DNA from: an uncultured Clostridia bacterium
Lineage (GTDB): Bacteria; Bacillota; Clostridia; Oscillospirales; Acutalibacteraceae
Assembly: GCA_947598155.1 (NCBI GenBank)
Contig: CANQFC010000003.1
Span: 124,001 to 188,000, forward strand
DNA length: 64,000 nt
Reading direction: 5' to 3'
The translations under genes were made by a program, and so were the position numbers. Positions 43,255-52,457 of the stretch are shown piece by piece. Below the pieces are notes generated by a model, which saw only the letters and a program-made list of their open reading frames with translations, made no database searches and was not told the origin of the DNA. The first letter of the stretch is position 1. Every line of letters begins with the position of its first letter.

Positions 43255-43980
43255 TTACTCCTGTTCGCCAAACAGGAACGCGAAATCGGCGAATTTTATC
43301 ACATCGCCCGGGCGCAGAGCCGTCGGTTGCAAAACGGGCTGACCGTTTAAGAGGGTCGGCGTTGTTTTGCTTAAACTGCGGATATACCAAGCGCCGTTTT
43401 CATTAGTGAACACCGCCTGTTTACGGGAGATATTCGGCGCGGATATTTCAATATTGCTTCCGGGTTCCCTGCCGACGGTGGCATAATCGCCCTCAAGCGG
43501 AAATTCACTCCCCGAAACGATGTCCGTAAGAATATACTGCTTGTATTCGGGCGCGGATTCGTCGGTATTTTTAATATCGGAGCTTGCTTCCGAGCCGATG
43601 TAAAATTTCATTATTCCCATACCGAACGCGACGGTATCGCCGTGCGCGAGTTTAGCTTTTTTTTCAATTTTTTCGCCGTTAACATAGACGCCTTGTTTTG
43701 ACTCTGTGTCAAAGATGTAAAAGCCGTCTTTTCTGAGGGCAAGGACTGCGTGCGAGCGTGAAACAGAGGGGAGCTTTATGCGAATGTCGGTATTGGCGCT
43801 TCTGCCGACGGCGGTTTCGTAACAGGTTATGGGATATTCCTCATTTGTGGCGAGGTCACGGAAAACGGCGTACACTTTTTTCCGCGGGCGGAGCCGCAAA
43901 AGGGAGACAGCGCAGTTTATGAGCACTGCGAAAGCGCATGCCGAGAGCAAATACCGTGTGTAATATTCAATTTCAGCCAT
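43255..43980 (-). CDS. Membrane-anchored protein with two FHA domains
   Basis: This 241-residue protein has one N-terminal TM (about residues 10-27) and two forkhead-associated domains. The first (about 55-125) has AVGRSANTDIRIKLPSVSRSHA; the second (about 160-235) has TVGREPGSNIEISAPNISRKQA and TLLNGQPVL. FHA domains bind phosphothreonine, so a Ser/Thr kinase probably controls this wall-synthesis cluster, although none is in the window. First gene of FHA-FtsW-PBP, a cluster order also known from Actinobacteria. GGAGGG ribosome site. Confidence 0.9.
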   Translation of the reverse strand: MAEIEYYTRYLLSACAFAVLINCAVSLLRLRPRKKVYAVFRDLATNEEYPITCYETAVGRSANTDIRIKLPSVSRSHAVLALRKDGFYIFDTESKQGVYVNGEKIEKKAKLAHGDTVAFGMGIMKFYIGSEASSDIKNTDESAPEYKQYILTDIVSGSEFPLEGDYATVGREPGSNIEISAPNISRKQAVFTNENGAWYIRSLSKTTPTLLNGQPVLQPTALRPGDVIKFADFAFLFGEQE

Positions 43981-44007
43981 ATTATCCCTCCATATTTTGC
44001 TGTTTTT

Positions 44008-44036
44008 AGGATATATTTTTTTACGGTAAATGTCAA
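44008..44036 (-). promoter_or_regulatory. Promoter of the FHA-FtsW-PBP operon
   Basis: TTGACA (44031-44036), 17-base spacer, TATCCT (44008-44013) on the minus strand. Confidence 0.75.
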
Positions 44037-44112
44037 GTATTATTACAGCTTTGTAACCGCGGATTTTTTATTTCTTGTTCAGTTGAAGAGCATTCGGCGC
44101 CCGTTTTCGGGC

Positions 44113-44152
44113 AAAAAAAGCCCCGGCAGTTACCCGCCGGGGTTTTTTTGTC
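44113..44152. terminator. Strong bidirectional terminator
   Basis: GCCCCGGC and GCCGGGG pair around an 8-base loop, flanked by AAAAAAA and TTTTTTT. On the minus strand it ends the dockerin-locus transcript. Confidence 0.93.
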
Positions 44153-44236
44153 TTTGCTCTTATTATCTGTAATACTTTTGTTACCGGTTGTCCGCTGTTG
44201 AACAGACTCCTTCACTTTCACTAATGGAACGGCGGC

Positions 44237-44353
44237 TTAGCCGTACCATTGATCATCGCCCGCATCCGGGTCGGTATCGCCTATTGAAAGTGTAATTATA
44301 TCCTCAACTTCATAAACAGTAACGTCAAAGTCAGGTGTTAAGTATTCGCGCAT
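44237..44353 (-). CDS. 38-residue acidic peptide of the cohesin/dockerin locus
   Basis: ATG with AAAGGAG at 7-8 bases opens a 38-codon frame: MREYLTPDFDVTVYEVEDI, then ITLSIGDTDPDAGDDQWYG. It is strongly acidic (11 Asp/Glu against one Arg), has no signal peptide, and ends in an aromatic DDQWYG tail. It starts 27 bases after the upstream secreted protein's stop and is followed by a terminator, so it is the last gene of that transcript. It reminds me of short unnamed proteins near surface-protein genes in gut Firmicutes, but I cannot name a family. It could be an intracellular adaptor or peptide precursor. Confidence 0.6.
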   Translation of the reverse strand: MREYLTPDFDVTVYEVEDIITLSIGDTDPDAGDDQWYG

Positions 44354-44379
44354 GTTTATTACTCCTTTCAATAAGTTAT

Positions 44380-45543
44380 TTAGCCCTGAAAATAGGTGGT
44401 GTAAAGAGTGTTGAAATCAGCTTTCGCGGCGGCGTCAAAGTAGTAATACGTACCGTCGAAGCATACATAGCCAAGGCAGCTTACACCGTCTGTCTTATCC
44501 GCATCGGGGATGTCGGAAATAAGGCAGGTAAAGATGTAGTCAGCGCCCGAACTTGCGTGCTGCATGTAGGTAACGCTCTTCTTTACATAATTGTCAGCCG
44601 AACCGCCCTCGGCAACCTGTTTTGCCGTAGCAACATCAAATGACGGAACATTTGAAGTTGTAGCGTAAACAAAGCCAAAGTCTGTAATCTTTTCTTTTGC
44701 TGTCGCTTCATCTGTAAATGTAGCGTTGAAATCAGCCTCACTGATCTTAGCAACTGTTCTTACGTCAAACTGTTTCTGGTAATTGGCGAAATCGCCATCA
44801 GCCTTAACGCCGTGGAATCTAATCTGAGCCTTGCTGTACTGAACAGGTGAAGATGTTGTAACAAGTGCGTCCGAGAATATGCTCGCTTTTGAAGCATCAA
44901 TACCACCATGTTTATTCAAGTTCTGAGGTGTTGAAGAACCGTTAGTCAGTTTGATATACTGGTTGTTATCGGTAACCGGAGCAATGGCAATATTAATATT
45001 ACCTGTCGCAATTGCATCGGCATCGCCTGTAACATCAAAATCAATTGAGCATTCTGCAACCGAAAGACCATCGTCGCCTTCAGTTACGTTGTAGCCCATC
45101 TTGCTTGTGCACCCTTTTGCAGCGTCAGCACCGCATGTAACCATAACTGCGCTGTTATACTTTGCCTGCTCTTCTTCACTCCATGTTGAAGCTTGCTTAA
45201 CAGCCAATCCGTATGCTGCGGCGAGCTTAGCAGTTGTGGATTCTTTAGCATAATCTGCCCAGTCTCCAAGGAATGTACGGCTATCAAGATCAGGTGTATA
45301 TACTGTATCATCAAATTGAAGAGCAAACTTTGTATCGCTCATCAATTGACTGTAGTCAGCCATTTCAAAATGGAAATAGACTGTAACTTTTGCCCCCGGA
45401 ACAACCTCTTCTTTTGTTTTGTCTGTTTTAAGAACTAAGCCAACTTTTACACCCTCTGGAAGTGCAAATGCTGAAACGGCAATAGTGCTTAAAAGCATTA
45501 CTACAACAAGAGCAACACTTAAAAATTTTCTCATTTTAAGCAT
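44380..45543 (-). CDS. Secreted protein with N-terminal cohesin-like region
   Basis: This 387-residue protein begins with a clear signal peptide (FLSVALVVVMLLSTIAVSAFA, cut near residue 28). The next ~160 residues (VKVGLVLKTDKTKEEVVPGA, VTVYFHFEMADYSQL, KFALQFDDTVYTP) have the jelly-roll strand pattern of cohesin-type domains. The rest (about 230-387) is a distinct alpha/beta segment with no recognised motif and no LPxTG anchor or dockerin. It lies 43 bases after the cohesin/dockerin gene and probably shares its transcript. It may be a scaffold partner for the dockerins nearby; inferred. Confidence 0.65.
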   Translation of the reverse strand: MLKMRKFLSVALVVVMLLSTIAVSAFALPEGVKVGLVLKTDKTKEEVVPGAKVTVYFHFEMADYSQLMSDTKFALQFDDTVYTPDLDSRTFLGDWADYAKESTTAKLAAAYGLAVKQASTWSEEEQAKYNSAVMVTCGADAAKGCTSKMGYNVTEGDDGLSVAECSIDFDVTGDADAIATGNINIAIAPVTDNNQYIKLTNGSSTPQNLNKHGGIDASKASIFSDALVTTSSPVQYSKAQIRFHGVKADGDFANYQKQFDVRTVAKISEADFNATFTDEATAKEKITDFGFVYATTSNVPSFDVATAKQVAEGGSADNYVKKSVTYMQHASSGADYIFTCLISDIPDADKTDGVSCLGYVCFDGTYYYFDAAAKADFNTLYTTYFQG

Positions 45544-45586
45544 GTAAAAAACTCCTATTTGTAAATAAATTTATAATTAGATGTAA

Positions 45587-46705
45587 TTACCAAACTGCAT
45601 TAAAGTTTTCGGCGAGTACGTTTTGGTCATCAAGTGTGTCAAGCCACTGGTCTTGGGCTTCTATCGCACTTGCATCAGAAATATCTATTGTAGCATCACC
45701 GTTAACATCAGCCGCATAATATGCTGCTGTGTCTTCATCAATAGTTTCAACCCACTGGTCATGAGCCTCAATGGTAGATGCATCAGAAATATCTACTGTA
45801 CCGTCACCGTTAACATCACCAAAGTAAATGAAAACATACGTAGCTACTGTACTGCCGCCATCATCTTTTAGCAGAATTGTAGCACCGGTAGTAAATTCGC
45901 CACTATCTTCGTTTTCAACAACTTCAATTGAACCAATTTCAGTTGTTACGTAATCCTCAATGGATTCACCGTTGAGCGTATCAATACCGAAAACACAGCC
46001 GTCGTAATCTGTTACGCATAAATCGTCTCTAATTATAGTTCCGTATTCTTCGCCCGTTTCTGTAAGAATAAGTTCCGGATCTCCGCCGGCAGAAGCAGAT
46101 AAAGAAATTTGTTTTTTGGCACCCGAAATGTCATAATCGTCTATAACTTCGGCGTTGGAATCTACGGTATCATTACCGCTTGAATTCTTGCCGACGTAAA
46201 GAGATCCGCCCGGCTTCGCGGTAGTTTTAACTGAGGCATCTACGCACTCAAAAACAACTGCACCCGACGCGCCGTCGGCCGGTGTAACTGTAAACGTCAT
46301 AACTGTTTCATCGGTATATTTCTTAATTGACTGACCCCATTCGGGTACCATAACAAGCGCTCTTACGCCATACTGGTCTTTGGAAAGACCCGACCCGTTA
46401 TAAATCTGAGAGTCAACTGATTCCGAATCCTCAGTTACAACCGTAGCGCCAGAAACTGATGTTTCTTCTTTGCTGACAGTTACTTTAGACTTATCAAAGA
46501 AAACAGGAATTGAAATAGCGCTTACGTTATAATTAGCGGTAAGCTTTACCGTAACCGTTGCGCTCTGCCCGGCTTCAAGTGTAGTTTTGTCCGACGTAAT
46601 AGTGATTGAATACTTATCACCATCAGCCGCAAAAGCTACCGCAGCCATTGAGAGAGTCATTACCAACGCAAGCAAAACACCAATTATCTTCTTGATATTT
46701 GACAT
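45587..46705 (-). CDS. Secreted protein with cohesin-like domain and C-terminal dockerin
   Basis: This 372-residue protein has a signal peptide (about residues 1-27). A cohesin-like domain follows (about 28-165: KYSITITSDKTTLEAGQSAT, NVSAISIPVFFDKSKVTVS). An alpha/beta middle comes next, then a type I dockerin at 305-365 with two calcium-loop repeats, GDVNGDGTVDISDAS and ADVNGDATIDISDAS, both followed by IEAxDQW. Having a binding module at each end makes it an adaptor scaffoldin candidate. AGGAGGG ribosome site. Preceded by a long leader and two promoters. No catalytic domain. Confidence 0.85.
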   Translation of the reverse strand: MSNIKKIIGVLLALVMTLSMAAVAFAADGDKYSITITSDKTTLEAGQSATVTVKLTANYNVSAISIPVFFDKSKVTVSKEETSVSGATVVTEDSESVDSQIYNGSGLSKDQYGVRALVMVPEWGQSIKKYTDETVMTFTVTPADGASGAVVFECVDASVKTTAKPGGSLYVGKNSSGNDTVDSNAEVIDDYDISGAKKQISLSASAGGDPELILTETGEEYGTIIRDDLCVTDYDGCVFGIDTLNGESIEDYVTTEIGSIEVVENEDSGEFTTGATILLKDDGGSTVATYVFIYFGDVNGDGTVDISDASTIEAHDQWVETIDEDTAAYYAADVNGDATIDISDASAIEAQDQWLDTLDDQNVLAENFNAVW

Positions 46706-47090
46706 CTTTTTCCCTCCTATTAAATTTTCCTTTTTAAGCGGAAAACCCAAAATCCGCCTGACCCGCTTTTTTTAAGCTGTTTGGTACGAAGCCTAAAATG
46801 CGTTTGCACACAGTGCCACAAATCCGCCGTTTGTTCAGCTTTTCTAAACATTCGGCAGGACGCGCCCTGTGAAAGGACAGCAAACGCGGCGAACCACGGA
46901 ACATATTTCGCAAATTAAAATGGCTTGCGCCGGCTGTTCCTCACCGGTCGGGAATTACAAGTCCATGCTTTCCGGGGAACCGCAATGATACTTTGCGGTG
47001 TAAAAATTATATATATTCACTGAAGCTTTCCTTTCAGGAATATGCTTTTTACAGCCCCTACCGTATACTATTAGCATACGGTACTCTAAA
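46706..47090 (-). other. Long structured 5' leader of the cohesin/dockerin gene
   Basis: About 380 bases lie between the nearer promoter and the ATG. The leader holds several hairpins: ACCGTAT..ATACGGT near 47060-47082, ACCGCAA..TTGCGGT near 46979-47000, and GC-rich segments including CCGACCGGTGAGGAACAGCCGG. There is no supported ORF. I checked for cyclic-di-GMP, cobalamin and other common riboswitch cores and did not find a convincing match. Confidence 0.5.
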
Positions 47091-47159
47091 AGTATACACT
47101 TAACAAACTTAATTGTTAACTGTAAACTAAATTATACACTTAACAAACTTAATTGTCAA
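47091..47159 (-). promoter_or_regulatory. Duplicated tandem promoters
   Basis: Two near-identical ~40-bp units on the minus strand. Distal: TTGACA (47154-47159), 17-base spacer ATTAAGTTTGTTAAGTG, TATAAT (47131-47136). Proximal: TTAACA (47114-47119), the same spacer, TATACT (47091-47096). The spacer and flanks are copied too, so this is a direct duplication of the promoter. Confidence 0.88.
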
Positions 47160-47195
47160 CTGTAAATTATGGAAAATATCAAAATCATTAAAATG

Positions 47196-47233
47196 ATTTT
47201 TCCGGCGCAGGGCAAAGAAGCTTTGCCCCGCGC
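47196..47233 (-). terminator. Terminator after the large dockerin gene
   Basis: 13-bp near-perfect stem (GCGCGGGGCAAAG/CTTTGCCCTGCGC, loop CTT) followed by CGGAAAAAT then TTTT on the minus strand, 23 bases after the stop. Confidence 0.75.
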
Positions 47234-47255
47234 TTTATTTGGAAATTAACCGATT

Positions 47256-50200
47256 TTATCCCTGGCTGATAGTGCCGGCGCACTTAACGCATTCCTTGAT
47301 TGCGGAGTAGTCCTCCGAGTCAATAATGCCGTTGTGGTCTATATCGGCGGCGTCATCATAAACATCGCCTATATAGTAAGCGGTATGATAATCATTATCA
47401 ACCTCGATAGCGTCGAATGCGTCGATCGCTCCGTCACCGTTTACGTCACCGTAGATAACAAGGAAGTAAGTAGCGAGAAGTTCGTCGCCGTTCTTAAGCT
47501 CAACGCGTGTGCCTGTGCCGTATGCGCCAGCTTTAGACGCCGTAACAACAGGTTTAACAGCCGCGTTGCCCGTTACCTTAACTTTTTCAAGGAGCGACTC
47601 AACTGTCGGAATTGAGTTCGGTTCTATGCCCTCAATGTAGCGAACAGCCTGGTCAACTGTTGATTCGCCGTTATTGCTTTCAAGTTTAACCGTGCTCTCA
47701 AAGTTCTCAATAGCCGCGCGGAGCTTGTCAGCAATCGCGTCAACCGCTCTCTTATTCTTAGCTGTTGCCGTTCTGTCATACTCTGTAAAGGTAAGAGCCG
47801 AACGGTCATAAAGAATACCTGCGTACTGCTTATCGGCAACATTTACGTCATACTTAACGCCAAGAGCCGATACAAGCTGAGCAAACGCATCTTCATACTC
47901 AACGCCGCTCTTTACATTGTAAATAGTGCCGTAATTCTTAATGATAGCGTTAGCATGCTCAATAAGCGGAACAAGCTCTTGATTCATATAGCCGACTTCT
48001 TTCATTGAGCGCTCTTTAAGCTGGAGCTTGTTCTGAGCTACCATAAGCTCATACTTAGCGTCGAATACTTCTGATTCTTTCGCGCTGCCGTTAGTCTCTA
48101 CCGCTTTTGCGTTCGCAAGAGCCTCGGTGTAACGTGACCAAGAATCCGCAGAATACTTGCCTTCTTCGTATTTCTGACCTTCAGCGTAAGCGATCTCCTT
48201 TTGAAGGAATGTCTTATCAACTACCTTCGCGTTAGCAATCATAAAGTCGTAGTAATACTGAAGCATAGCCGTCTGATTTTGTACCTGAAGATCCGTATAT
48301 TCGGGAGCTACGAAATCTGCCAATGCTGTTTGGTAATCCGCCATCTCTTCCTTAGTAGGCTCAACAACGGTAGCGTTGATACCTGCCTTAACGTTAGCAT
48401 TTGCCTGCGCGTTCGCGATAGCCTCAACAAGAGCGTTGCCCCAAACGCCGTTTTCAATGTACTTTTCGGGAGCCGACGGAGCAGTTGATGCTTTAATCAT
48501 TTCGCGAGCCGCTGTTCTCTCGTTCTCATACTTAAAGTACTCGAAGAGCGCGTAATCCTGATAGTTGATGTCTCTGTCAGGATTTGTTTCAAGCGAATTG
48601 AGCTTGTTCTGAACATCGTCAATAGTAACAGCCGTCTTGGACATCTTGCTGTTTATAAGATTTTCATACGCTTCATCAATAGCTTGAATTGCAGGTTCAA
48701 TCTGCGGCTGAATCGTCTCAACATAGTCGGTTCTCTTAGCGGTGCCCGCAAGAGCGACTACTTTCATAAGAGCTTCTTCATATTTGTTCCACAAAGACTG
48801 GTCAACAAAGTCTTCCGCCTTAAGGTTGTAGCCCAAATATTTCTCCGCAACCTGATCTACGTCAAAGTCATTGTAGTAAATGAAGTCAACTTCAAACGGT
48901 TTACCACTATTATTGTATTTGATTGTAGCAATACCCATATCGTAAGTGCCGTACGGGAACTCGGTTTCAGCCGTAACGCCGGCCTTAGCCTTATACATAT
49001 AACCCGAAGAGGCTCCTTTTGAACTAACTTTCTCAAAGCCTGACGCGCCTACATCGTTCAAATGCTCAAAGTAATCTGAAGCGGGAGCAGTCGGAGCTGC
49101 GTCGGTGTACTGATCTTTGGGTGATCTTGAAATTACATTGCTGGTACTAACAACTGTGCCTTGATAGGTCGTTATAGCCGTGTAAATATCTTCTGTGAAT
49201 TCATACTTTCTGTAGTTGCCCTGACCGGTATTGTCTTTTTCGGTAATCGTTTCGCCTAAGCCTTTGCTTGAATCATACGGGTCATTCAGGTTGTCAACAA
49301 CATCTGAACAGTAAACGTATTTGATTGACGTTCTCTCGCCGCCAAGTGGTTTGCCGTCTTTACCGGTAAAGCGGTAGGTAAGCTTAATCTTCGCTGTGCC
49401 GTTGTATGCCGGAATGGTTAAAGGAATATCCTTTGTTTCACCGGGGGCAATGGTAACCGGAACGAAGAATGTTGTGCTCAAACCGTTATCAAAGTCGATT
49501 TTGTCAATCGTGATTGAATACGCAGAGTCGTTTTTACCGTTGGAATTCCTGTGTTTAAGAAGCATACCGGATGAACTATTCGTGATATGCATAACAGGGT
49601 GATTCTCCGAATAAAAATAAGTTGAACCCCAGTCATTTGTGAAATAGGTGAGCGGGTCAGCAAACTTCTGCGGATCTGTTGTCCAACCGACAAAGAAGTT
49701 AGCTATCGGAAGAATCGGTTCAAGCAAACCATTCGTATACGCTGTGTTAAGCAAACCTACAATGTTAACTAATGCCGCTCTGAGATTTGCGTGGTTAAGA
49801 AGCGTTTCTATTGAATTGATCTGCGAATCGTTAATGAATTTAGCTCCGCCTGTTACTTTCTTAGTAATGCTGTTGAGCATAGTAACGATCAACTTAACAA
49901 GATTGTCAGCGATGTTATTCTGTCTCAGCACACTCGCCTCAGGAATCTTGAACAAGCTGAGAAGCGACGGAACGTCAAGGTTAACTATGGAGTCAACAAG
50001 ACCGTCTTTAAGTATCTTTTCAAGCCATGTGCCCGAACCGTAGTCAGTGCCGGCAAAACCGCTTACATTGAGAAGGTTCTCAAGCTCAGGAATGAATGTA
50101 AGAAGAACTGAGTTAATCTTATTGAACGGGTTCTGATATGTTGCAAGGTTAACTTCGCCTTCAACATCTACAAGTCTGCCGAAATGCCAGCACCAGCTTG

Positions 50201-52457
50201 TATCAACGTCAAGAGCCCAGTCAATAATCCAGTCAACCGCTACAAGCCAAGACGCCATGCCGCCAGTTGCCTTATAAGAATTCGCGGTGAACGTGATTGC
50301 CTCGCCGGCTTCGGTTGTGTTTTTACCTGTAAGCTTCGGAAGAGCGCCGAGGCTTTCCATTACAGAGTAATAACCCGTATCGCTGTCTTCGCCGACGTCG
50401 GCAATGTTGCGAAGGTAATACATACCAAGGTTAACGCCCATATAAATTGTAATGTCGAGCCATTCGTCCGCTGTGTGCGAAGCGATCTCTCTGGTATTAT
50501 TTGATGAGTCGCCGTAATTAGCGAAAATCATAGCGTCAAAGTTGTATCTGGGCATAAGCTGTGTGCAAAGCTCACGAACAACCAACGCCGCAATCGCTGT
50601 GATCGGCTCGTCAACGATGTTGTCGGGGAACGCAATCTGCGGCATAATAAGCTTAACAAGCTCGCAAACAAGACCGTTAACGGCCTCTGCCTTTGTTCCG
50701 TTCATCATAGCGTTGTAGAACTGTGCTTCCTCAACATATTCGTCAACTATTTCTTCGGGAGCAATCTTGAAGAACGCTCTTGCGCAATTCATAAGGTTGT
50801 CAAGAAGCTTTTCGTTGCCGCCCGACTGCCAATTAAATACATCAGAGCGATTGTATTGTGTGCCCTTGGAAGTCCAAGTCTCGGCAATCATGGTGTTAAT
50901 AGCTTTTCCGATTATGTTGTTAAGGCTGTCCAGCGCCCAAGTGCTGCCGACAGTTTTCGGGATAAATTCGTTGAAGAAATCATCTCCAACATTCCAATCC
51001 CAATTAAAAATGTTGTAATACGCGGAAATGTTATTCGGGATTTCACCCTTGAAATAAGTATCCTGGTATCTGTAATAGGGAACGCCGTCGATTACTTTGT
51101 AATCTGAGTATTCCCAAATGTAGAATTTCTGATCCTTTGTAAAGAAGCTGTCGGGATCGCCCGTTGAAGAAGCTACAGCCTGAACAGCTGCGTCACCCTT
51201 AACGCCTATCTTTTCAAAGCTAACGTCAAACGCCTCTGCGATAAGCTTCTTTGCGGAACCGTTAAGTACCGTGGGAGCCATCTCTGCAAAAATATAAGGA
51301 ATGAATTTGTAAAGAAGGCCGAGAAGCGAATCTGCACCGTTGATTGCAAGCGTAAGGTCGCCGTTATCAAAGGCCGTTTTAACCGAGGGAAGCCAGTAAC
51401 CCGACTGTATATCGCCGTTAGCGTCAGCCTTGTTTTCCGACTTGTACCATTTAAGGGTCTGGTCGCCGCTGTATCCTTCGGGAGCTCTGTAAACATAAGT
51501 CGTGCAATCTTCCGAATCATATTCTTTAGTCTTCGTGTATGTTACTGTTTCTACCCATTCGCCGCCAACGGGGTCACCGAGTATGCCGGCGTACTGATAA
51601 TCGTACTGGGTAATAGTGTCGCCGCCTAAAACGAAATACCTTGATGTAGCCTTTTCCTGCGTCGGAAGAGGTAATGTGTAACCAAGATCATCGCCGCTTG
51701 CTCCGACTCTGTAAGAAGTCCAAGCCATAGGCTTTGTGAAAAGACCGTTAACAAAGCTTTGCGCAATTTCAATAAGGCTTGATTGCTTGTTGCTGAGCTT
51801 TGCTCTCTGGTCTGCGTCATCGTCCGGTCTGCCCATAAGCGGAAGGGCTATTGAGTTGATAGCGCCGGGAAGGTTTGTAACAAGATTGTTGATAGCGGTA
51901 AAGTCGACGCCCTTTAAGAAGCTTCCGATCAAACCGAGATCAAGACCGTCAGTTAAAACTGAGTTTACCAAACTGCTGTTATCCGAAAGCAGCTTGAAGA
52001 TTTCGCCCGCGATTTGTAAGTTGGTATTCTTTTCTCTGGTCATGCCGTTCTGCCAGTTCTTAACATTAAGGTCAGCAAGGATACCAAGGCTGCCCTTAAG
52101 AAGAGAAACAAGGAAACCGGAGAAACCGCCGTTAAGCAATGTGTCAATCGAGTCTACGGTTGAGCAAAGACCGTTAACCGATCTGAGGTCAACGTTCAAT
52201 GTACCGAGAATCGAAAGGTTCTGGCTAAGCGTAATGTTTAACGGAGCAAGCGTTTGGTCAAGGAAGTCAAAAATTATAGACATTCTCGTCTCTGTGTCAA
52301 GCCTTGTAACAGTCCCGTAAGGGCTGTATGCATTCTTTCCTTCAAGATCGGCAACAGTCTGATATTTCTCTTTTGCAGCTGAAGCCATCATTGTCATGCA
52401 AGAAAGAACCATCACAAACGCTAAGATTACGCTTAACAATTTTGTGGTTTTTTTCAT
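47256..52457 (-). CDS. Very large secreted protein with C-terminal dockerin
   Basis: This protein of about 1733 residues has a signal peptide (SVILAFVMVLSCMTMMASA, cut near residue 28). A ~950-residue N-terminal region is rich in Leu/Asn helices (LLNGGFSGFLVSLLKGSLG and similar). An Ig-like domain lies around 1000-1075 (TFFVPVTIAPGETKDIPLTI). A long helical part follows (about 1200-1600) with FIVAR-like segments (WSRYTEALANAKAVETNGSA). The dockerin-like end has YGDVNGDGAIDAFDAIEVD and AADIDHNGIIDSEDYSAI. No catalytic motif recognised. AGGAGG ribosome site at MKKTTKLL. Monocistronic, flanked by terminators. Probably a cell-surface or scaffold-docked adhesin-like protein. Confidence 0.8.
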   Translation of the reverse strand: MKKTTKLLSVILAFVMVLSCMTMMASAAKEKYQTVADLEGKNAYSPYGTVTRLDTETRMSIIFDFLDQTLAPLNITLSQNLSILGTLNVDLRSVNGLCSTVDSIDTLLNGGFSGFLVSLLKGSLGILADLNVKNWQNGMTREKNTNLQIAGEIFKLLSDNSSLVNSVLTDGLDLGLIGSFLKGVDFTAINNLVTNLPGAINSIALPLMGRPDDDADQRAKLSNKQSSLIEIAQSFVNGLFTKPMAWTSYRVGASGDDLGYTLPLPTQEKATSRYFVLGGDTITQYDYQYAGILGDPVGGEWVETVTYTKTKEYDSEDCTTYVYRAPEGYSGDQTLKWYKSENKADANGDIQSGYWLPSVKTAFDNGDLTLAINGADSLLGLLYKFIPYIFAEMAPTVLNGSAKKLIAEAFDVSFEKIGVKGDAAVQAVASSTGDPDSFFTKDQKFYIWEYSDYKVIDGVPYYRYQDTYFKGEIPNNISAYYNIFNWDWNVGDDFFNEFIPKTVGSTWALDSLNNIIGKAINTMIAETWTSKGTQYNRSDVFNWQSGGNEKLLDNLMNCARAFFKIAPEEIVDEYVEEAQFYNAMMNGTKAEAVNGLVCELVKLIMPQIAFPDNIVDEPITAIAALVVRELCTQLMPRYNFDAMIFANYGDSSNNTREIASHTADEWLDITIYMGVNLGMYYLRNIADVGEDSDTGYYSVMESLGALPKLTGKNTTEAGEAITFTANSYKATGGMASWLVAVDWIIDWALDVDTSWCWHFGRLVDVEGEVNLATYQNPFNKINSVLLTFIPELENLLNVSGFAGTDYGSGTWLEKILKDGLVDSIVNLDVPSLLSLFKIPEASVLRQNNIADNLVKLIVTMLNSITKKVTGGAKFINDSQINSIETLLNHANLRAALVNIVGLLNTAYTNGLLEPILPIANFFVGWTTDPQKFADPLTYFTNDWGSTYFYSENHPVMHITNSSSGMLLKHRNSNGKNDSAYSITIDKIDFDNGLSTTFFVPVTIAPGETKDIPLTIPAYNGTAKIKLTYRFTGKDGKPLGGERTSIKYVYCSDVVDNLNDPYDSSKGLGETITEKDNTGQGNYRKYEFTEDIYTAITTYQGTVVSTSNVISRSPKDQYTDAAPTAPASDYFEHLNDVGASGFEKVSSKGASSGYMYKAKAGVTAETEFPYGTYDMGIATIKYNNSGKPFEVDFIYYNDFDVDQVAEKYLGYNLKAEDFVDQSLWNKYEEALMKVVALAGTAKRTDYVETIQPQIEPAIQAIDEAYENLINSKMSKTAVTIDDVQNKLNSLETNPDRDINYQDYALFEYFKYENERTAAREMIKASTAPSAPEKYIENGVWGNALVEAIANAQANANVKAGINATVVEPTKEEMADYQTALADFVAPEYTDLQVQNQTAMLQYYYDFMIANAKVVDKTFLQKEIAYAEGQKYEEGKYSADSWSRYTEALANAKAVETNGSAKESEVFDAKYELMVAQNKLQLKERSMKEVGYMNQELVPLIEHANAIIKNYGTIYNVKSGVEYEDAFAQLVSALGVKYDVNVADKQYAGILYDRSALTFTEYDRTATAKNKRAVDAIADKLRAAIENFESTVKLESNNGESTVDQAVRYIEGIEPNSIPTVESLLEKVKVTGNAAVKPVVTASKAGAYGTGTRVELKNGDELLATYFLVIYGDVNGDGAIDAFDAIEVDNDYHTAYYIGDVYDDAADIDHNGIIDSEDYSAIKECVKCAGTISQG

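Noticed and set aside
44033-44221. 62-codon minus-strand frame after the acidic peptide gene
   Set aside because: It reads through a strong terminator hairpin and has no coding signature.
46750-47040. Possible cyclic-di-GMP or cobalamin riboswitch in the leader
   Set aside because: GC-rich hairpins are present but the conserved cores of those classes are missing.
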